Positions 33,163-43,054 of a DNA stretch of 64,000 nt are shown here, in pieces; position 1 is the first letter of the stretch; each line of letters starts with the position of its first letter. The DNA comes from Rikenellaceae bacterium (GTDB taxonomy: Bacteria; Bacteroidota; Bacteroidia; Bacteroidales; UBA932), in NCBI GenBank assembly GCA_022766385.1, contig JALEPJ010000018.1:1-64000 (forward strand). The letters run 5' to 3'. The notes under the pieces were generated by a model, which saw nothing but the letters and a program-made list of their open reading frames with translations, made no database searches and was not told the DNA's origin. A program made the position numbers and the translations under genes.

Positions 33163-35475
33163 ATGAGAAAAACTTTATTTAAGGCAGCGTCTGTGGTTTT
33201 TGCCGCTTGCTGCGTATTCGCAAGTTCTTGCCAAGGGCCGGAAGATATCAAGCCGGTCTTTCCTGAAAATGAGGTCATTCTGACTCTTCAGTCAGGACAA
33301 AGTACAGATATCAAGTTCACAGCCAATATGGATTGGACAGTGAAAGTCAGCGGTGATGGTGCCGGAAACTACTTCGGAATACTTGATGCCGGCATTATGG
33401 AGACCTCTGTCAGCGGACAAGCAGGTGACCAGACAGTCACAGTAGGCTTTACCGATGATATCGAATTCGATGTCGACCGCGTTTGTACCGTGACCCTTGA
33501 GATGGGCGGTGAATCAAAGGAAATCGCCAAGCTCACCAAGATGCGCGGCAACCGTGTGCTCAGCATCTATGTTGCAGAGACCGATGATTTCGATTTCAAG
33601 AAGTCAGAAGACGCCTATGTATATGGAAGCGAGCCGGTGTCAAGCCTTGAACTTGTTACCTTCCCCGGTAGCACTGTCTATAGCATCCCTGTCAAGGTGG
33701 TTGCGAACTACAAGTGGTTGCTCAATACCAATTCAGAGTATCTGACTGCAAGCGTAAGCGAGGCATCGTCGGATTCAGAGGCTACCGAACTTCTTCTTAC
33801 TCTCACTACAGATGAATCTCTCGCTGCAGGTGCTACAATCGAGCTTAGCTTCCTCAGCTCAGCTTCATCCGATGCTGCTTCCTATCCTGTCAGCCTGACC
33901 GTTCCTGCTTTTGGCAACAGAATGGAAATCGATTGCCAGTCAACGCTTTACTTCAATAAGGCTGGAGAACTCAAGATGCCTACCGGAAGCTTTGCCCAGA
34001 ATCCGGCTATCTGCTACCTCCTTGCAGCCAAAGGCGCTAAGGTAAGGGCTTTGGAATGGAATGCAGAGCAGGGCTGGTACGACGTCAGTTATGCAGCCTG
34101 GGTTGGCTGCGAGCTCAATTTCGATGAGAACGACAGCTATCTCCAGTCCGCTACCGCTTTGATCAGTGTTGAAGCCAACGACGGCGCTGAGAGATATGCT
34201 GACATTATGGTGCTCCCTGCATCCATTGCCAACACTTCAGCAGAGGATCTTTGCACGGAAGACGGCAGCGCCATCAAGGAAGAATATAAGCAGTATCTTG
34301 TCGGCAGACTCACCCAGGAAGGTCTTAAACCTGATTTTGTAAGCCTTGACCCTGATGCAGACAACTACAAGGCTACACTTGAGAAGAACGCAGCCGGTAC
34401 AGATTGGATGAAGGATCAGTTCGGCACCGATGAAATCTATACTCTCACATATTCTGACCCTTATTCTGAATCTGCTCTCGTTTTCCTCCAGGCCGTAAAT
34501 GCCGAGATTTATGACTACGACTGCAACCGGGTATCGGAAAGCGCTCTGAGTACTTTCTGGCTCGAGTTCAACTCATTCGCTATGAACAAGAAGGGCAGGG
34601 TTTATATGTATCCTGATGCTTATGTAGCTTCTTCTGGCGAGAATCCTGAGTCGTTTATCCTTCTCAAGGATGCATCGGGCAATGCTCTTGCTCTCATCGA
34701 TTGTGTTTACAATGAAGCCGGTGGCTCCGAAAGCGGTGAAATGTTCAGCATCAGCCAGGGAAACGGAACTGTGACCAGACTCACTTCCGGTGACTACTAT
34801 GAAGGCATCTGCGGCAATTACAGCGTCAGTGAGGTTTATGATATCACTGTCTCAAGTGCTGCTACCATAATCAAGTCTGCAACCGCTCCTTCTGCTTTCA
34901 ATATTTACAATATGGAGCTCTCGCTAATCAAGGACGGCAGCCTCATGATTGAAGGCCACACAAGCAACGAGTTCTATGTATACGTAGGTGATAATGTCAG
35001 CGAGAAGACTTCTTGGATTGTAGTCGGAAAGGATTATAACGGCGTTAACTACGCAGCTTTCATCTTTACCTATGACCCTAATGCAAGTGGTTCAAAATCA
35101 ATTTCATTCGCATATCCGGAATATGTAAAGAACGCTGAAATCACCAAGTACAGCGGCAGCCTGCTCGGTAATATCAAGAACGAGCACTACGGTGTTGACG
35201 AAAATGTGATTTATGAGCTCAAGTACACTGGTGAGCCTCAGATGGCTCTTCTCAACGTGCCGGGAGAGCCTTACGGTCAGGCTGCTTGGAATAACTTCGA
35301 TGAGTCAACCTACAACCCTTATCCGAACTATTGGCTGACTTACGAGATGGAGGGTAGCTCACAGATGTATGTGAATATGGCTGAGACAGGAAAGTCTGAC
35401 TGGTTTGTCTGGATGGATAGGGATACCTACAAGCCAATTCTCATTCTCGTATGCACGGCTGTTGCAGCCAACTGA
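33163..35475 (+). CDS. Surface lipoprotein with BACON-like domains (DUF5003-like)
   Basis: Start at 33163 (MRKTLFKAASVVFAACCVFASSC) gives 770 residues, with the lipobox Cys at about 23. The track start lies in the previous gene. EVILTLQSGQSTDIKFTANMDWTVKV is a typical BACON-type beta-sandwich strand pattern, and a second such unit (about 125-260) follows with NYKWLLNTNSEYLTAS. The C-terminal part is rich in Ser, Asp and Tyr with no catalytic motif, and is similar to DUF5003-type proteins. BACON domains are thought to bind carbohydrate or mucin or to act as spacers. I infer a surface binding or scaffolding role in the SusCD system. Confidence 0.78.
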   Translation: MRKTLFKAASVVFAACCVFASSCQGPEDIKPVFPENEVILTLQSGQSTDIKFTANMDWTVKVSGDGAGNYFGILDAGIMETSVSGQAGDQTVTVGFTDDIEFDVDRVCTVTLEMGGESKEIAKLTKMRGNRVLSIYVAETDDFDFKKSEDAYVYGSEPVSSLELVTFPGSTVYSIPVKVVANYKWLLNTNSEYLTASVSEASSDSEATELLLTLTTDESLAAGATIELSFLSSASSDAASYPVSLTVPAFGNRMEIDCQSTLYFNKAGELKMPTGSFAQNPAICYLLAAKGAKVRALEWNAEQGWYDVSYAAWVGCELNFDENDSYLQSATALISVEANDGAERYADIMVLPASIANTSAEDLCTEDGSAIKEEYKQYLVGRLTQEGLKPDFVSLDPDADNYKATLEKNAAGTDWMKDQFGTDEIYTLTYSDPYSESALVFLQAVNAEIYDYDCNRVSESALSTFWLEFNSFAMNKKGRVYMYPDAYVASSGENPESFILLKDASGNALALIDCVYNEAGGSESGEMFSISQGNGTVTRLTSGDYYEGICGNYSVSEVYDITVSSAATIIKSATAPSAFNIYNMELSLIKDGSLMIEGHTSNEFYVYVGDNVSEKTSWIVVGKDYNGVNYAAFIFTYDPNASGSKSISFAYPEYVKNAEITKYSGSLLGNIKNEHYGVDENVIYELKYTGEPQMALLNVPGEPYGQAAWNNFDESTYNPYPNYWLTYEMEGSSQMYVNMAETGKSDWFVWMDRDTYKPILILVCTAVAAN

Positions 35476-35487
35476 TAACAATTTGAA

Positions 35488-38097
35488 ATGAATTTCTCCA
35501 AAATACTGAAATACAGCATTCTGGGCCTGCTTACCTTTATACTGTCCAGCTCTTGTGTCCGGGAAGATGTCCCGGACCTGAGGGACAGTGACTACGGTTA
35601 TGTCCAGTTCAAAGTATATAAGGAGGCTTCCTACACCAAGGCCTCCAGCCTGGAATATCTCCGGGATGCATCCAAGGTGATGGTAATGCTGAAGTACGGT
35701 GATGTACAGATTAGCCAGACCCTGACTTTGTCCTATTCCGATGAGGAGTCGGCCGAATTCGGTTTGCGCAGCGCCAAACTCAAACTGCTCAAGGGAGAAT
35801 ATGACGTAGTCGCATATACCATATTCGACAAACTCGACAACGAGGTCTATAAGGGCGGCGCCCGCGGCAGCTTCGAGGTGACTGAGGGCGGTCTGACCGT
35901 TCACGACCTTACGGCTGACGTAGTGGCCAGGGGCAAGGTACGCTTCAGCTTCGTCAAGTATTTCCTGTCCGGCACCAAGGCCGCAAGCAGGGAATATACC
36001 TTTGATGAGGTGTCAAAGGTGGATCTTGTACTCCGCAACAGCACAAGCGGTGTCCGTACGGCTGTTAAGGGCCTGAAAACCAAGTTCTCAACCCACTTCT
36101 ACGACAAGGACGAGGTGGAAGACGGCTATATGACCTCAAGCTTGAGCTGCGACAGCCTCGTCAGCCTCAGGGCCGGCCGCTATGTAGTCGAGAACTACAG
36201 CCTCTTTGACAAGAGCGGAGAACTCCTGGAGCTCGCGGAGCCCGTTGAGGAGACAGCCTTCGAGCTCAAGGACAATACCACCGCTGATGTGGAAGTACCA
36301 GTGACAATGAACGAGTCTGCAGCCTATATCAAGGATTACTATGCTCTCAAGCAGATTTGGGAGTCCCTCGACGGCCCGAACTGGTATTATTTTGGAGAAG
36401 ATTGGCCTAACGGGGCCAATTGGGATTTCAACAAGTCCCCGGATCTTTGGGGCGACCAGCCGGGAGTGCAGCTGCATTCCAACGGCCGAGTTGCGCTCAT
36501 CAATATTAGCGACTTCGGTTTCCGGGGAGACCTCTCCCCGGCAATCGGACAGCTCAGCGAGCTGGTCGAACTCTACCTCGGCTCGCACAATGATCTGAAC
36601 CTCGTCGAATTTGATCCGACGATGGAAAGCGGCGGCGGCAAGGCTGCCCGTATGGAGCGTCACAAGCAATACCTTTCGATGCTTCATCCTATGCACCAAC
36701 TTTCCGAGCCTGTAGCCAGGGCCCTCAAGGAGCACGAAATCAGCATCCCTGAGATTGCCCTGTATGACCGTTATTCGGAGGCTGAAATCTTTGCAATGGA
36801 GAATGAACGCAGTATTTCACCTCGGGACATTACCATAGGCAAACTGGTGAACGGACTGCGTTCATTGCCGGCTGAAATAGGAAAGCTCAGCAAGCTCGAG
36901 CGCCTTTATATTGCCAATGGCGAACTCACCGACCTGCCTGCCGAGATGAGCAGGCTGGAGTCGCTGCTGGAGCTTGAACTTTACAATTGCCCGAAGATGA
37001 CACGCTGCCCCGAGGTGCTCGGACAGATGCCGGGTCTTGAGGTGCTCAATATGGGAGCGAATCCGCAACTGCTTGATGGTGAGCCGGAAAGAATCATTGA
37101 CCTGCTCTCGAAGAGCCCATCCGCTCCTCTTATCCAGATACTCTACCTGAACAAGGGCAATATGCAGGTGCTTGACGGAGCCGCTATTGCCAAAATGACC
37201 AAACTTGGCCTGCTTGACCTTTCGGACAACCGTATCGAGACCATTACCGAGGCCTTCGGCAATGAGGTGGGGCCCGTTCAGCTCTACCTGAACAACAACC
37301 GTCTTTCTTCCTTCCCTGTGAACGAAGACGGAGTATTCTGCAAGATGGAGGATATCGAGACCTTCAGTGTCAGCAACAACCTCTTCACTGAGTTTCCTGA
37401 CATCTTCTCATCCAAGTCCATCTTTATAATGGGTTCCGTTGACTTCTCCTTCAACCACATTTCCGGCTTTCAGAATGCCGGTAACGGCTACAAGGGCATC
37501 AATGTTACGACACTTACCCTGAACAACAATCCGGAACTGACAGTATATCCGGCCTGCCTGGCCGAGTCTGGCTCCATCATTGCCAACCTCGCCTTCAGGG
37601 GCTGCTCTCTCGAGCGCTTCGAGGAGGGCTGCTTCACAGGTGACAAGGTGGTCAACATTCAGTCTCTGGACCTCTCGTACAATCACTTGACCAAGCTTTC
37701 AGAGGAACTCATTGCTACCAATGTTCCTTACCTCTATGGCGTGGATCTTTCTTACAACCGCTTCTCGAAGTTCCCGTTCGAGCCTTTGGACTGTGCCGGC
37801 CTTACTGTGCTGGGTGTCAGGGGTCAGCGCAATGAGGCGGGGGAGCGCTGTCTGAGCCAGTGGCCTACAGGTATCTACAAGCATAAGGGCCTCAGGGGCC
37901 TTTATCTGGGCTCAAACAATCTTGGCAAGATTGACGACACCATCTCCACATTGATCTATTTCCTGGATATCAGCGACAATCCGGAAATTATCTTCGATGC
38001 CAGCGATATCTGCGCAGCTTATGCGAACAAGGTTTATTACCTGATATATGACAAATCGCAGGAAATACGCAATTGTGAGTACATAGAACTGGATTGA
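35488..38097 (+). CDS. Leucine-rich-repeat surface lipoprotein with DUF4458-like domains
   Basis: The 869-residue protein has a signal with lipobox LSSSC (Cys about 23). Two similar beta-rich modules follow (about 30-145 and 150-270), each with a regular LKGEYDVVAY or LRAGRYVVENY strand, like the DUF4458 domains at the N-terminus of Bacteroides LRR proteins. A linker (KDYYALKQIWESLDGPNWYY) marks the LRR cap, followed by many irregular LRRs (LGLLDLSDNRIETI, LYLNNNRLSSFP, IQSLDLSYNHLTKL) to the end. LRRs mediate protein binding, so this may capture or present a protein substrate or host factor. It sits 12 bases after the previous gene. Confidence 0.85.
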   Translation: MNFSKILKYSILGLLTFILSSSCVREDVPDLRDSDYGYVQFKVYKEASYTKASSLEYLRDASKVMVMLKYGDVQISQTLTLSYSDEESAEFGLRSAKLKLLKGEYDVVAYTIFDKLDNEVYKGGARGSFEVTEGGLTVHDLTADVVARGKVRFSFVKYFLSGTKAASREYTFDEVSKVDLVLRNSTSGVRTAVKGLKTKFSTHFYDKDEVEDGYMTSSLSCDSLVSLRAGRYVVENYSLFDKSGELLELAEPVEETAFELKDNTTADVEVPVTMNESAAYIKDYYALKQIWESLDGPNWYYFGEDWPNGANWDFNKSPDLWGDQPGVQLHSNGRVALINISDFGFRGDLSPAIGQLSELVELYLGSHNDLNLVEFDPTMESGGGKAARMERHKQYLSMLHPMHQLSEPVARALKEHEISIPEIALYDRYSEAEIFAMENERSISPRDITIGKLVNGLRSLPAEIGKLSKLERLYIANGELTDLPAEMSRLESLLELELYNCPKMTRCPEVLGQMPGLEVLNMGANPQLLDGEPERIIDLLSKSPSAPLIQILYLNKGNMQVLDGAAIAKMTKLGLLDLSDNRIETITEAFGNEVGPVQLYLNNNRLSSFPVNEDGVFCKMEDIETFSVSNNLFTEFPDIFSSKSIFIMGSVDFSFNHISGFQNAGNGYKGINVTTLTLNNNPELTVYPACLAESGSIIANLAFRGCSLERFEEGCFTGDKVVNIQSLDLSYNHLTKLSEELIATNVPYLYGVDLSYNRFSKFPFEPLDCAGLTVLGVRGQRNEAGERCLSQWPTGIYKHKGLRGLYLGSNNLGKIDDTISTLIYFLDISDNPEIIFDASDICAAYANKVYYLIYDKSQEIRNCEYIELD

Positions 38098-38099
38098 GT

Positions 38100-39749
38100 A
38101 TGAACATAAACAAGATATATCTTTTATCGGTGTTGGCTGTCCTTTCCCTGAGCTCCTGCGTAGAAAGCAACGAGCCCGGCTTTGAATTGGATACCGACAG
38201 CATAGAAATAGATGCTGCCGGTGGACAGGTCAGAGTGATGCTGGAGTCTCCCGACTCTTGGGTGGCCAAGACCCAGAACCCGTGGATTACTGTCACTCCT
38301 GCCAACGGAATAGGTTCGACAGAATGTACCATAATGATAGATTCGGCCTTAAGTGTGAGCCCGAGAGAAGGTCTGGTGAGAATTGAAAGATTGGGCAGCG
38401 GTGAACGCAAGGACATCAAACTGCACCAGGATGGCTTTGATTATCAGATTGCCGCCAGGACCAATACGGTGAGCCTCAAGAGCTATGCCCCTTTGGATGA
38501 GCGATATTTTGATGTGGTCGTGGATGCAAACCTGCCTTTTACCGTGGAGATACCTGAGAAGGACCGCGTATGGCTTTCCTGCTCGGTTCCGGAACTGGTT
38601 CTCGACAGGGGAGCGCGTCCGCGCAGCGTGACTGTCCGCTTCTCCTGGGACCTTAATTTCACCCAGGACCCGCGTGCTACGAAGGTCGAATTGAAGCCTC
38701 TTGCTTCTGAGAGCCCAGTGGCGCTCACGAAGGGTGTAGCTGTTTCACAGGCTGCCGCGGATGCCATTGAAATAGGCGTCAAGGGCGATTCCCTTGCTCT
38801 GATTGCTATAAGTCAGGCACTGGATTGCTGGGCTTCCTTCGACACATCCGAAAGAATGGAGCATTGGAATGGTGTGACCGTCTGGAAATCGGGACCGAAC
38901 AAGGGCCGCGTACGCTCTGCCGCTTTCAAGCTCTTCTCTACCAAGGAAGGCCTTCCTTTCCAAGTGAAGTATCTAACCGCGGCTGAGGAACTCACTTTCT
39001 TCGGAAACTCGAACACCTTCCTTAAGAACCTGGATCCGGGAGAGCACATTTGCGAACTTACTCAGCTCAAGCGCTTGAATATCAGTGCTTACGGCTTGGT
39101 TTCCCTGCCGGAAAGTTTCACCAGACTGAAGAATCTGGAGTATTTGAACCTATCCAGCAACAACTTTGCAAGCCTGCCGGCCATACTCACTCCTGAGAAT
39201 TTCCCTAAGCTTCACAGTCTTATCCTGAACGCCAACCAGCGCCACGTATATTACGACCTATCGAACACCGTGACCAAGGATTTGGGCGGTTTTATCGATG
39301 AATCGGATACTGACGAGTCCCAGAACAGATCCTTCCCTCTGCGTCTTCTGCGCTGGAGCCAGCTCGACACGCTCGTGCTCTCAGTAAACTACCTTCAGGG
39401 CAGCATCCCTGAGCTCAGCGACAACCCTGACTTCCCGAAATGGACTGCCGAAGAGGTTAATGCCTGCGACACCCTCCCTTCAAGACTCATAGGACTGCCA
39501 AAGGTTCTGCCGAACACAACTTTGTTCACTATGAACCTGAACCGTCTGAGTGGAACCCTGCCGGACTGGCTGCTCTATCATCCTTGTCTTGACCTTTGGG
39601 TTCCGGATGCCCTTGTATTCCCTCAGGAGGGCAAGGACCAGAAGGGCAATAATTGCGGTTTCACCAATGAGCCGGCAAATCTTGACTACTACTACAAGGA
39701 GTATGTCAACAAGAAGTACAATCCAAAGAATATGCAGACAAGCCGATGA
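38100..39749 (+). CDS. BACON-domain and leucine-rich-repeat lipoprotein
   Basis: Start at ATG 38100 (MNINKIYLLSVLAVLSLSSC) gives 549 residues with a lipobox Cys at about 20. A BACON domain (about 28-115, IEIDAAGGQVRVMLESPDSWVA with NPWITVTPANG) is followed by a second beta domain (about 120-210). Leucine-rich repeats make up the C-terminal half (LKRLNISAYGLVSLPESFTRLKNLEYLNLSSNN and onward). Its LRRs resemble the gene upstream, so the two may be divergent paralogues that bind different parts of a substrate. Its ATG is 2 bases past the preceding stop and its own stop overlaps the protease start by ATGA. Confidence 0.85.
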   Translation: MNINKIYLLSVLAVLSLSSCVESNEPGFELDTDSIEIDAAGGQVRVMLESPDSWVAKTQNPWITVTPANGIGSTECTIMIDSALSVSPREGLVRIERLGSGERKDIKLHQDGFDYQIAARTNTVSLKSYAPLDERYFDVVVDANLPFTVEIPEKDRVWLSCSVPELVLDRGARPRSVTVRFSWDLNFTQDPRATKVELKPLASESPVALTKGVAVSQAAADAIEIGVKGDSLALIAISQALDCWASFDTSERMEHWNGVTVWKSGPNKGRVRSAAFKLFSTKEGLPFQVKYLTAAEELTFFGNSNTFLKNLDPGEHICELTQLKRLNISAYGLVSLPESFTRLKNLEYLNLSSNNFASLPAILTPENFPKLHSLILNANQRHVYYDLSNTVTKDLGGFIDESDTDESQNRSFPLRLLRWSQLDTLVLSVNYLQGSIPELSDNPDFPKWTAEEVNACDTLPSRLIGLPKVLPNTTLFTMNLNRLSGTLPDWLLYHPCLDLWVPDALVFPQEGKDQKGNNCGFTNEPANLDYYYKEYVNKKYNPKNMQTSR

Positions 39750-41761
39750 AAAAGATTTCAGCAATAATTGCAGCCCTGGCCCTTGTGGCTTGTTCGGGTG
39801 TGACGACGGAAACACTGCAGCCTGCCCTCCCCATTTTCGGAGAGGATGTGGTGAAGGGTGAACTTCTCGTCCGTTTCGATGAGAGCGTGGCGGAAATAAT
39901 TGATAGGGCAGGCCTTACCAAGAGCGGTCCTTCAAATGTGATGGAAGCCTGTGCCATTCCTTCGGTTGAGGAAGTGCTGGCCATTGCCGGCAAGTACAGA
40001 ATAGAAAGAGTATTCCCTGTTGACAGCCGCAATGAAGAACTCAGCCGTAAGGAAGGTCTGCATCTATGGTATCGCGTCAGCTTCAGCGAGGACGCCCCCA
40101 TGGACAGAATATATGCCGAGCTCACGAAACTGGGAGAGGTGAGCGCAGTGAACTGCAACCGCCGTCTCAAAAAGAATTATTCCGGCAAGTCTATTGCCTT
40201 TGACCCGGGCAGCTTCATCGCATCTGCTCCTGTTGGTGGCAATATCCCCGGCGGCCGTTTCAATGATGAGCTTCTTCCTTACCAGTGGCATCTCGTGAAC
40301 AAGGGCAGTCTGGGTTCCACCAAATTCCTCAGCGGTGCTGATGTGAATGTGGAGAAGGCCTGGGATCTGTGCACCGGTGACCCTTCCATAATAGTAGCGG
40401 TACTCGATGAAGGTATTGACATTAATCATCCTGACCTCAAGGATGCGCTTTGGGTGAATGAGGACGAAATTTGGCGTTCGCACGAGGACAATGACGGAAA
40501 CGGCTATGCCGGAGACGTTTACGGATACAACTTTGCCCTTGGCACCCCTATCATTTCGACTGATGACAATAATGACAGCGGCCACGGCAGCCACGTCGCC
40601 GGAGTAATCGGAGCCGTCAACAATAACGGGCGCGGCATCAGCTCGATTGCGGGAGGCGACGGCACCAAGCCGGGCGTGCGCATCATGAGCTGTCAGATTT
40701 TCTCCGGAGTCAAGAGCGGCACCGTCCTCGACGAGGTACGCGCCATCAAATATGCCGCCGACAATGGAGCCGTCATACTCCAATGCAGCTGGGGCTATAC
40801 CTCAGGAGCGGCTAATGCCTATGACTGGCAGCCGATGTACAGCACTGACGAGGCCTGGATGGCCGACAATATGCTCGAGCGCAAGGCCCTGGACTACTTC
40901 ATCCACAATGCAGGCTCTCCTGACGGCGTCATCGATGGCGGCATTGCCATCTTCGCCGGGGGCAATGAGAGTGCTCCTGCCGCCGGTTATCCCGGTGCCT
41001 ACGGAGATTTCATCTCTGTTGCTGCCACTGCAGGCGACTGGACTCCGGCCGTTTATACCAATTACGGACCGGGTACCACAATCAGCGCTCCGGGCGGAGA
41101 CCAGGATTATTACTACGAATATGGAGAAGGTTCACAGAAAGGAGCTATAGGTTGCGTTCTTTCGACCTTGCCATCAACCATAACTCCTGACGGTTACGGA
41201 TATATGGAAGGCACTTCTATGGCCTGCCCTCACGTTTCCGGCGTAGTGGCACTCGGACTTTCCTATGCAGCCCGCCTGCACCGTCATTTCAAGTCAGAAG
41301 AAATCATAGAACTCCTTTATTCCAGTGCGACTCCGCTGGAGCAGTTCTGGAATATGGATGAGCCTAAGTTCTATTACAAATACGTCACCGACCTCGGCAC
41401 CAATTATCGTAACTCTATGAACCTTAATTCGTTCAAGGGACGTATGGGTGCCGGACAGGTAAATGCCTATGCCTTCCTCAAGGCCATTGAGGGCGCTGGA
41501 AGCGAGATGAGTTTCCCTAATGTGAGTGTTGCTCCGGGAGCCACAACGAGGCTGGATTTGCTCACTTATTTCGATGACCCTTCTTCCGTGAGCGTCAAAG
41601 TGGATGACACATCAATTGCCACGGCTGCATTGAGTTCAAACAAACTCACAATCAGCGGTCTCGCTGAGGGACAGACTTCCGCTACCATTACCGGTGACGG
41701 CAAGAACTTCCGTTTCGTAGTGAGCGTAAGAAAGAACATTTCCAACGGAGGCTGGCTATAG
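39746..41761 (+). CDS. Lipoprotein subtilase (S8 serine peptidase)
   Basis: This 671-residue protein has a lipobox (LALVACSG, Cys 16), so it should be anchored in the envelope. An N-terminal region (about 35-145) resembles an inhibitor-like propeptide. The S8 triad is intact: about D221 (VAVLDEGIDINHPDL), H280 (DSGHGSHVAGVIGA) and S491 (GTSMACPHVSG), with oxyanion Asn about N407 (FAGGNES). A C-terminal Ig-like domain (about 595-665) ends the protein. ATGA overlap ties its translation to the LRR lipoprotein. It is the only hydrolase of the SusCD array and likely generates the peptides that the system binds or imports. Confidence 0.95.
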   Translation: MKKISAIIAALALVACSGVTTETLQPALPIFGEDVVKGELLVRFDESVAEIIDRAGLTKSGPSNVMEACAIPSVEEVLAIAGKYRIERVFPVDSRNEELSRKEGLHLWYRVSFSEDAPMDRIYAELTKLGEVSAVNCNRRLKKNYSGKSIAFDPGSFIASAPVGGNIPGGRFNDELLPYQWHLVNKGSLGSTKFLSGADVNVEKAWDLCTGDPSIIVAVLDEGIDINHPDLKDALWVNEDEIWRSHEDNDGNGYAGDVYGYNFALGTPIISTDDNNDSGHGSHVAGVIGAVNNNGRGISSIAGGDGTKPGVRIMSCQIFSGVKSGTVLDEVRAIKYAADNGAVILQCSWGYTSGAANAYDWQPMYSTDEAWMADNMLERKALDYFIHNAGSPDGVIDGGIAIFAGGNESAPAAGYPGAYGDFISVAATAGDWTPAVYTNYGPGTTISAPGGDQDYYYEYGEGSQKGAIGCVLSTLPSTITPDGYGYMEGTSMACPHVSGVVALGLSYAARLHRHFKSEEIIELLYSSATPLEQFWNMDEPKFYYKYVTDLGTNYRNSMNLNSFKGRMGAGQVNAYAFLKAIEGAGSEMSFPNVSVAPGATTRLDLLTYFDDPSSVSVKVDDTSIATAALSSNKLTISGLAEGQTSATITGDGKNFRFVVSVRKNISNGGWL

Positions 41762-41762
41762 T

Positions 41763-42533
41763 ATGAAGAGAATGGGTGCAATAGCAGTCTGTGCTCTTGT
41801 CTGCAGTGCAATGCAGGCCCAGATCAGGACGGTCCCCAAGGAGCGTCTTCTGGAGCAGGTCTCGCCCAGGCTCAGCATCGATTCTACGGCTCTTGCCTTT
41901 GAACTTTTGGAACTTGAAACTCCTCCTATGAGTGAGGATTCGGAGCCTGTGAGCCTGGATTTCCCTTTCAGGAACGTCAGTAACAGGGAAATTACGATTG
42001 TGAAGACAGTGAGCAGCTGCAGCTGTGTCCGTGTTTCCCTCAGCCGAAAGATCCTTGCCCCAGGACAGGAAGCCGTCCTGACTGCCATTTACGACCCTGA
42101 AGGCCATCCGGGCAAGTTCAGCCGCCGCATCTTTGTCTATACTGCCGCTTCAGAGCAGCACCCGGCCACTGTGTTGAGGGTCAATGCCGAAGTGGCTCAG
42201 AAAGCAGGTCCTGAGGGGGAATATCCCTATGTCTGTGGCTCGTTGCGGCTTCGCAGGAATTCCTTCGAGCTTTCCAGCAAGCCTGAAACGGTGCACATAC
42301 GCTGTTACAACAGCGGCAGCCGTCCCCTGAAAATCAGTGCAGAAACAGCCTTCATACCCTTTCCGCTCAGCTTCAGTTGCGAGCCTGGAATTATTGCCCC
42401 TGGAGAAGAGGCGGTGCTGATTATGAAAATCGATGCAGGAGCCGCAGCGGACGGCACTTATCCCCTGATACTCAAGGGATGCGGCGCCACGCCGTCTGAG
42501 TCCAGGATTATGATCAAGAAAACAACAGAATAA
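41763..42533 (+). CDS. DUF1573 domain protein, exported
   Basis: The 256-residue protein has an N-terminal signal peptide (MKRMGAIAVCALVCSAMQAQ) and no lipobox. One DUF1573 domain (about 55-140) is recognisable by ISNREITIVKTVSSCSCVRVSLS and the two cysteines in CSC. A second ASH-like beta domain (about 155-250) has a related pattern (YNSGSRPLKISAET with IIAPGEEAVLIMKI). DUF1573 proteins are common in Bacteroidota envelopes, of unknown function. It starts 1 base after the protease stop, so it belongs to the same transcript. Confidence 0.85.
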   Translation: MKRMGAIAVCALVCSAMQAQIRTVPKERLLEQVSPRLSIDSTALAFELLELETPPMSEDSEPVSLDFPFRNVSNREITIVKTVSSCSCVRVSLSRKILAPGQEAVLTAIYDPEGHPGKFSRRIFVYTAASEQHPATVLRVNAEVAQKAGPEGEYPYVCGSLRLRRNSFELSSKPETVHIRCYNSGSRPLKISAETAFIPFPLSFSCEPGIIAPGEEAVLIMKIDAGAAADGTYPLILKGCGATPSESRIMIKKTTE

Positions 42534-42985
42534 TGAAAAGAATAAAGACAATACTCCTTCTCTCCCTTTGTGCGCTTCTTTCTGCCTGCAACAAGCCGGC
42601 CACGGAAGAAGAGCCTTATCTCGAGATAAACAGAAACAATATCTCCGGCGTCTGGGAGCTCTCGCAGTGGAATGGCAATGACCTTGCCGAAGGCAGTTAT
42701 TTCCATATTAATCTGGTGCGCAATGACGGCACTTTCACCATACTTCAGAATCTGGATGCCTTCCCTGAGTCCCCGCGTGAGATTACAGGACGCTATGATC
42801 TTGTGCAGGATGACGTTTTGGGTACGGTGATCAGTGGCCTCTATGACCATGATTCGGGTTTCTGGGCCCACGATTATGTCATAAGTAAGCTTACAGCCAG
42901 CTCTATGGTGTGGACGGCAGTGGACGACCCCGACTTTGTACAGCTTTTCAAGCGCATTGAAGTCTCAGAATTCGGAAAAGAATAG
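42533..42985 (+). CDS. Small lipocalin-like lipoprotein
   Basis: The 150-residue protein has a signal with lipobox SAC (Cys about 19). The mature region contains NNISGVWELSQWNG and a repeated beta-strand pattern ending VQLFKRI, like the lipocalin-like lipoproteins widespread in Bacteroidota. No ligand can be deduced. Its ATG overlaps the previous stop (TAATG), so it is translationally coupled and is the last gene of the run. A short gap of 69 bases follows before the S41 protease, with no clear terminator seen. Confidence 0.75.
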   Translation: MKRIKTILLLSLCALLSACNKPATEEEPYLEINRNNISGVWELSQWNGNDLAEGSYFHINLVRNDGTFTILQNLDAFPESPREITGRYDLVQDDVLGTVISGLYDHDSGFWAHDYVISKLTASSMVWTAVDDPDFVQLFKRIEVSEFGKE

Positions 42986-43054
42986 GGAGTTACGGGCTTT
43001 TGGAACACTGTTTGCTGTCCTTCCACCCGTTTGACCCTGAAATATAGCTATGAT

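Noticed and set aside
35488-39749. LRR repeats read as a CRISPR-like or tandem DNA repeat
   Set aside because: The repeats are irregular at DNA level and fall in coding frame; there are no uniform repeat-spacer units or cas genes.
40064-40783. 239-residue minus-strand ORF
   Set aside because: Antisense to the subtilase catalytic domain; no independent support.
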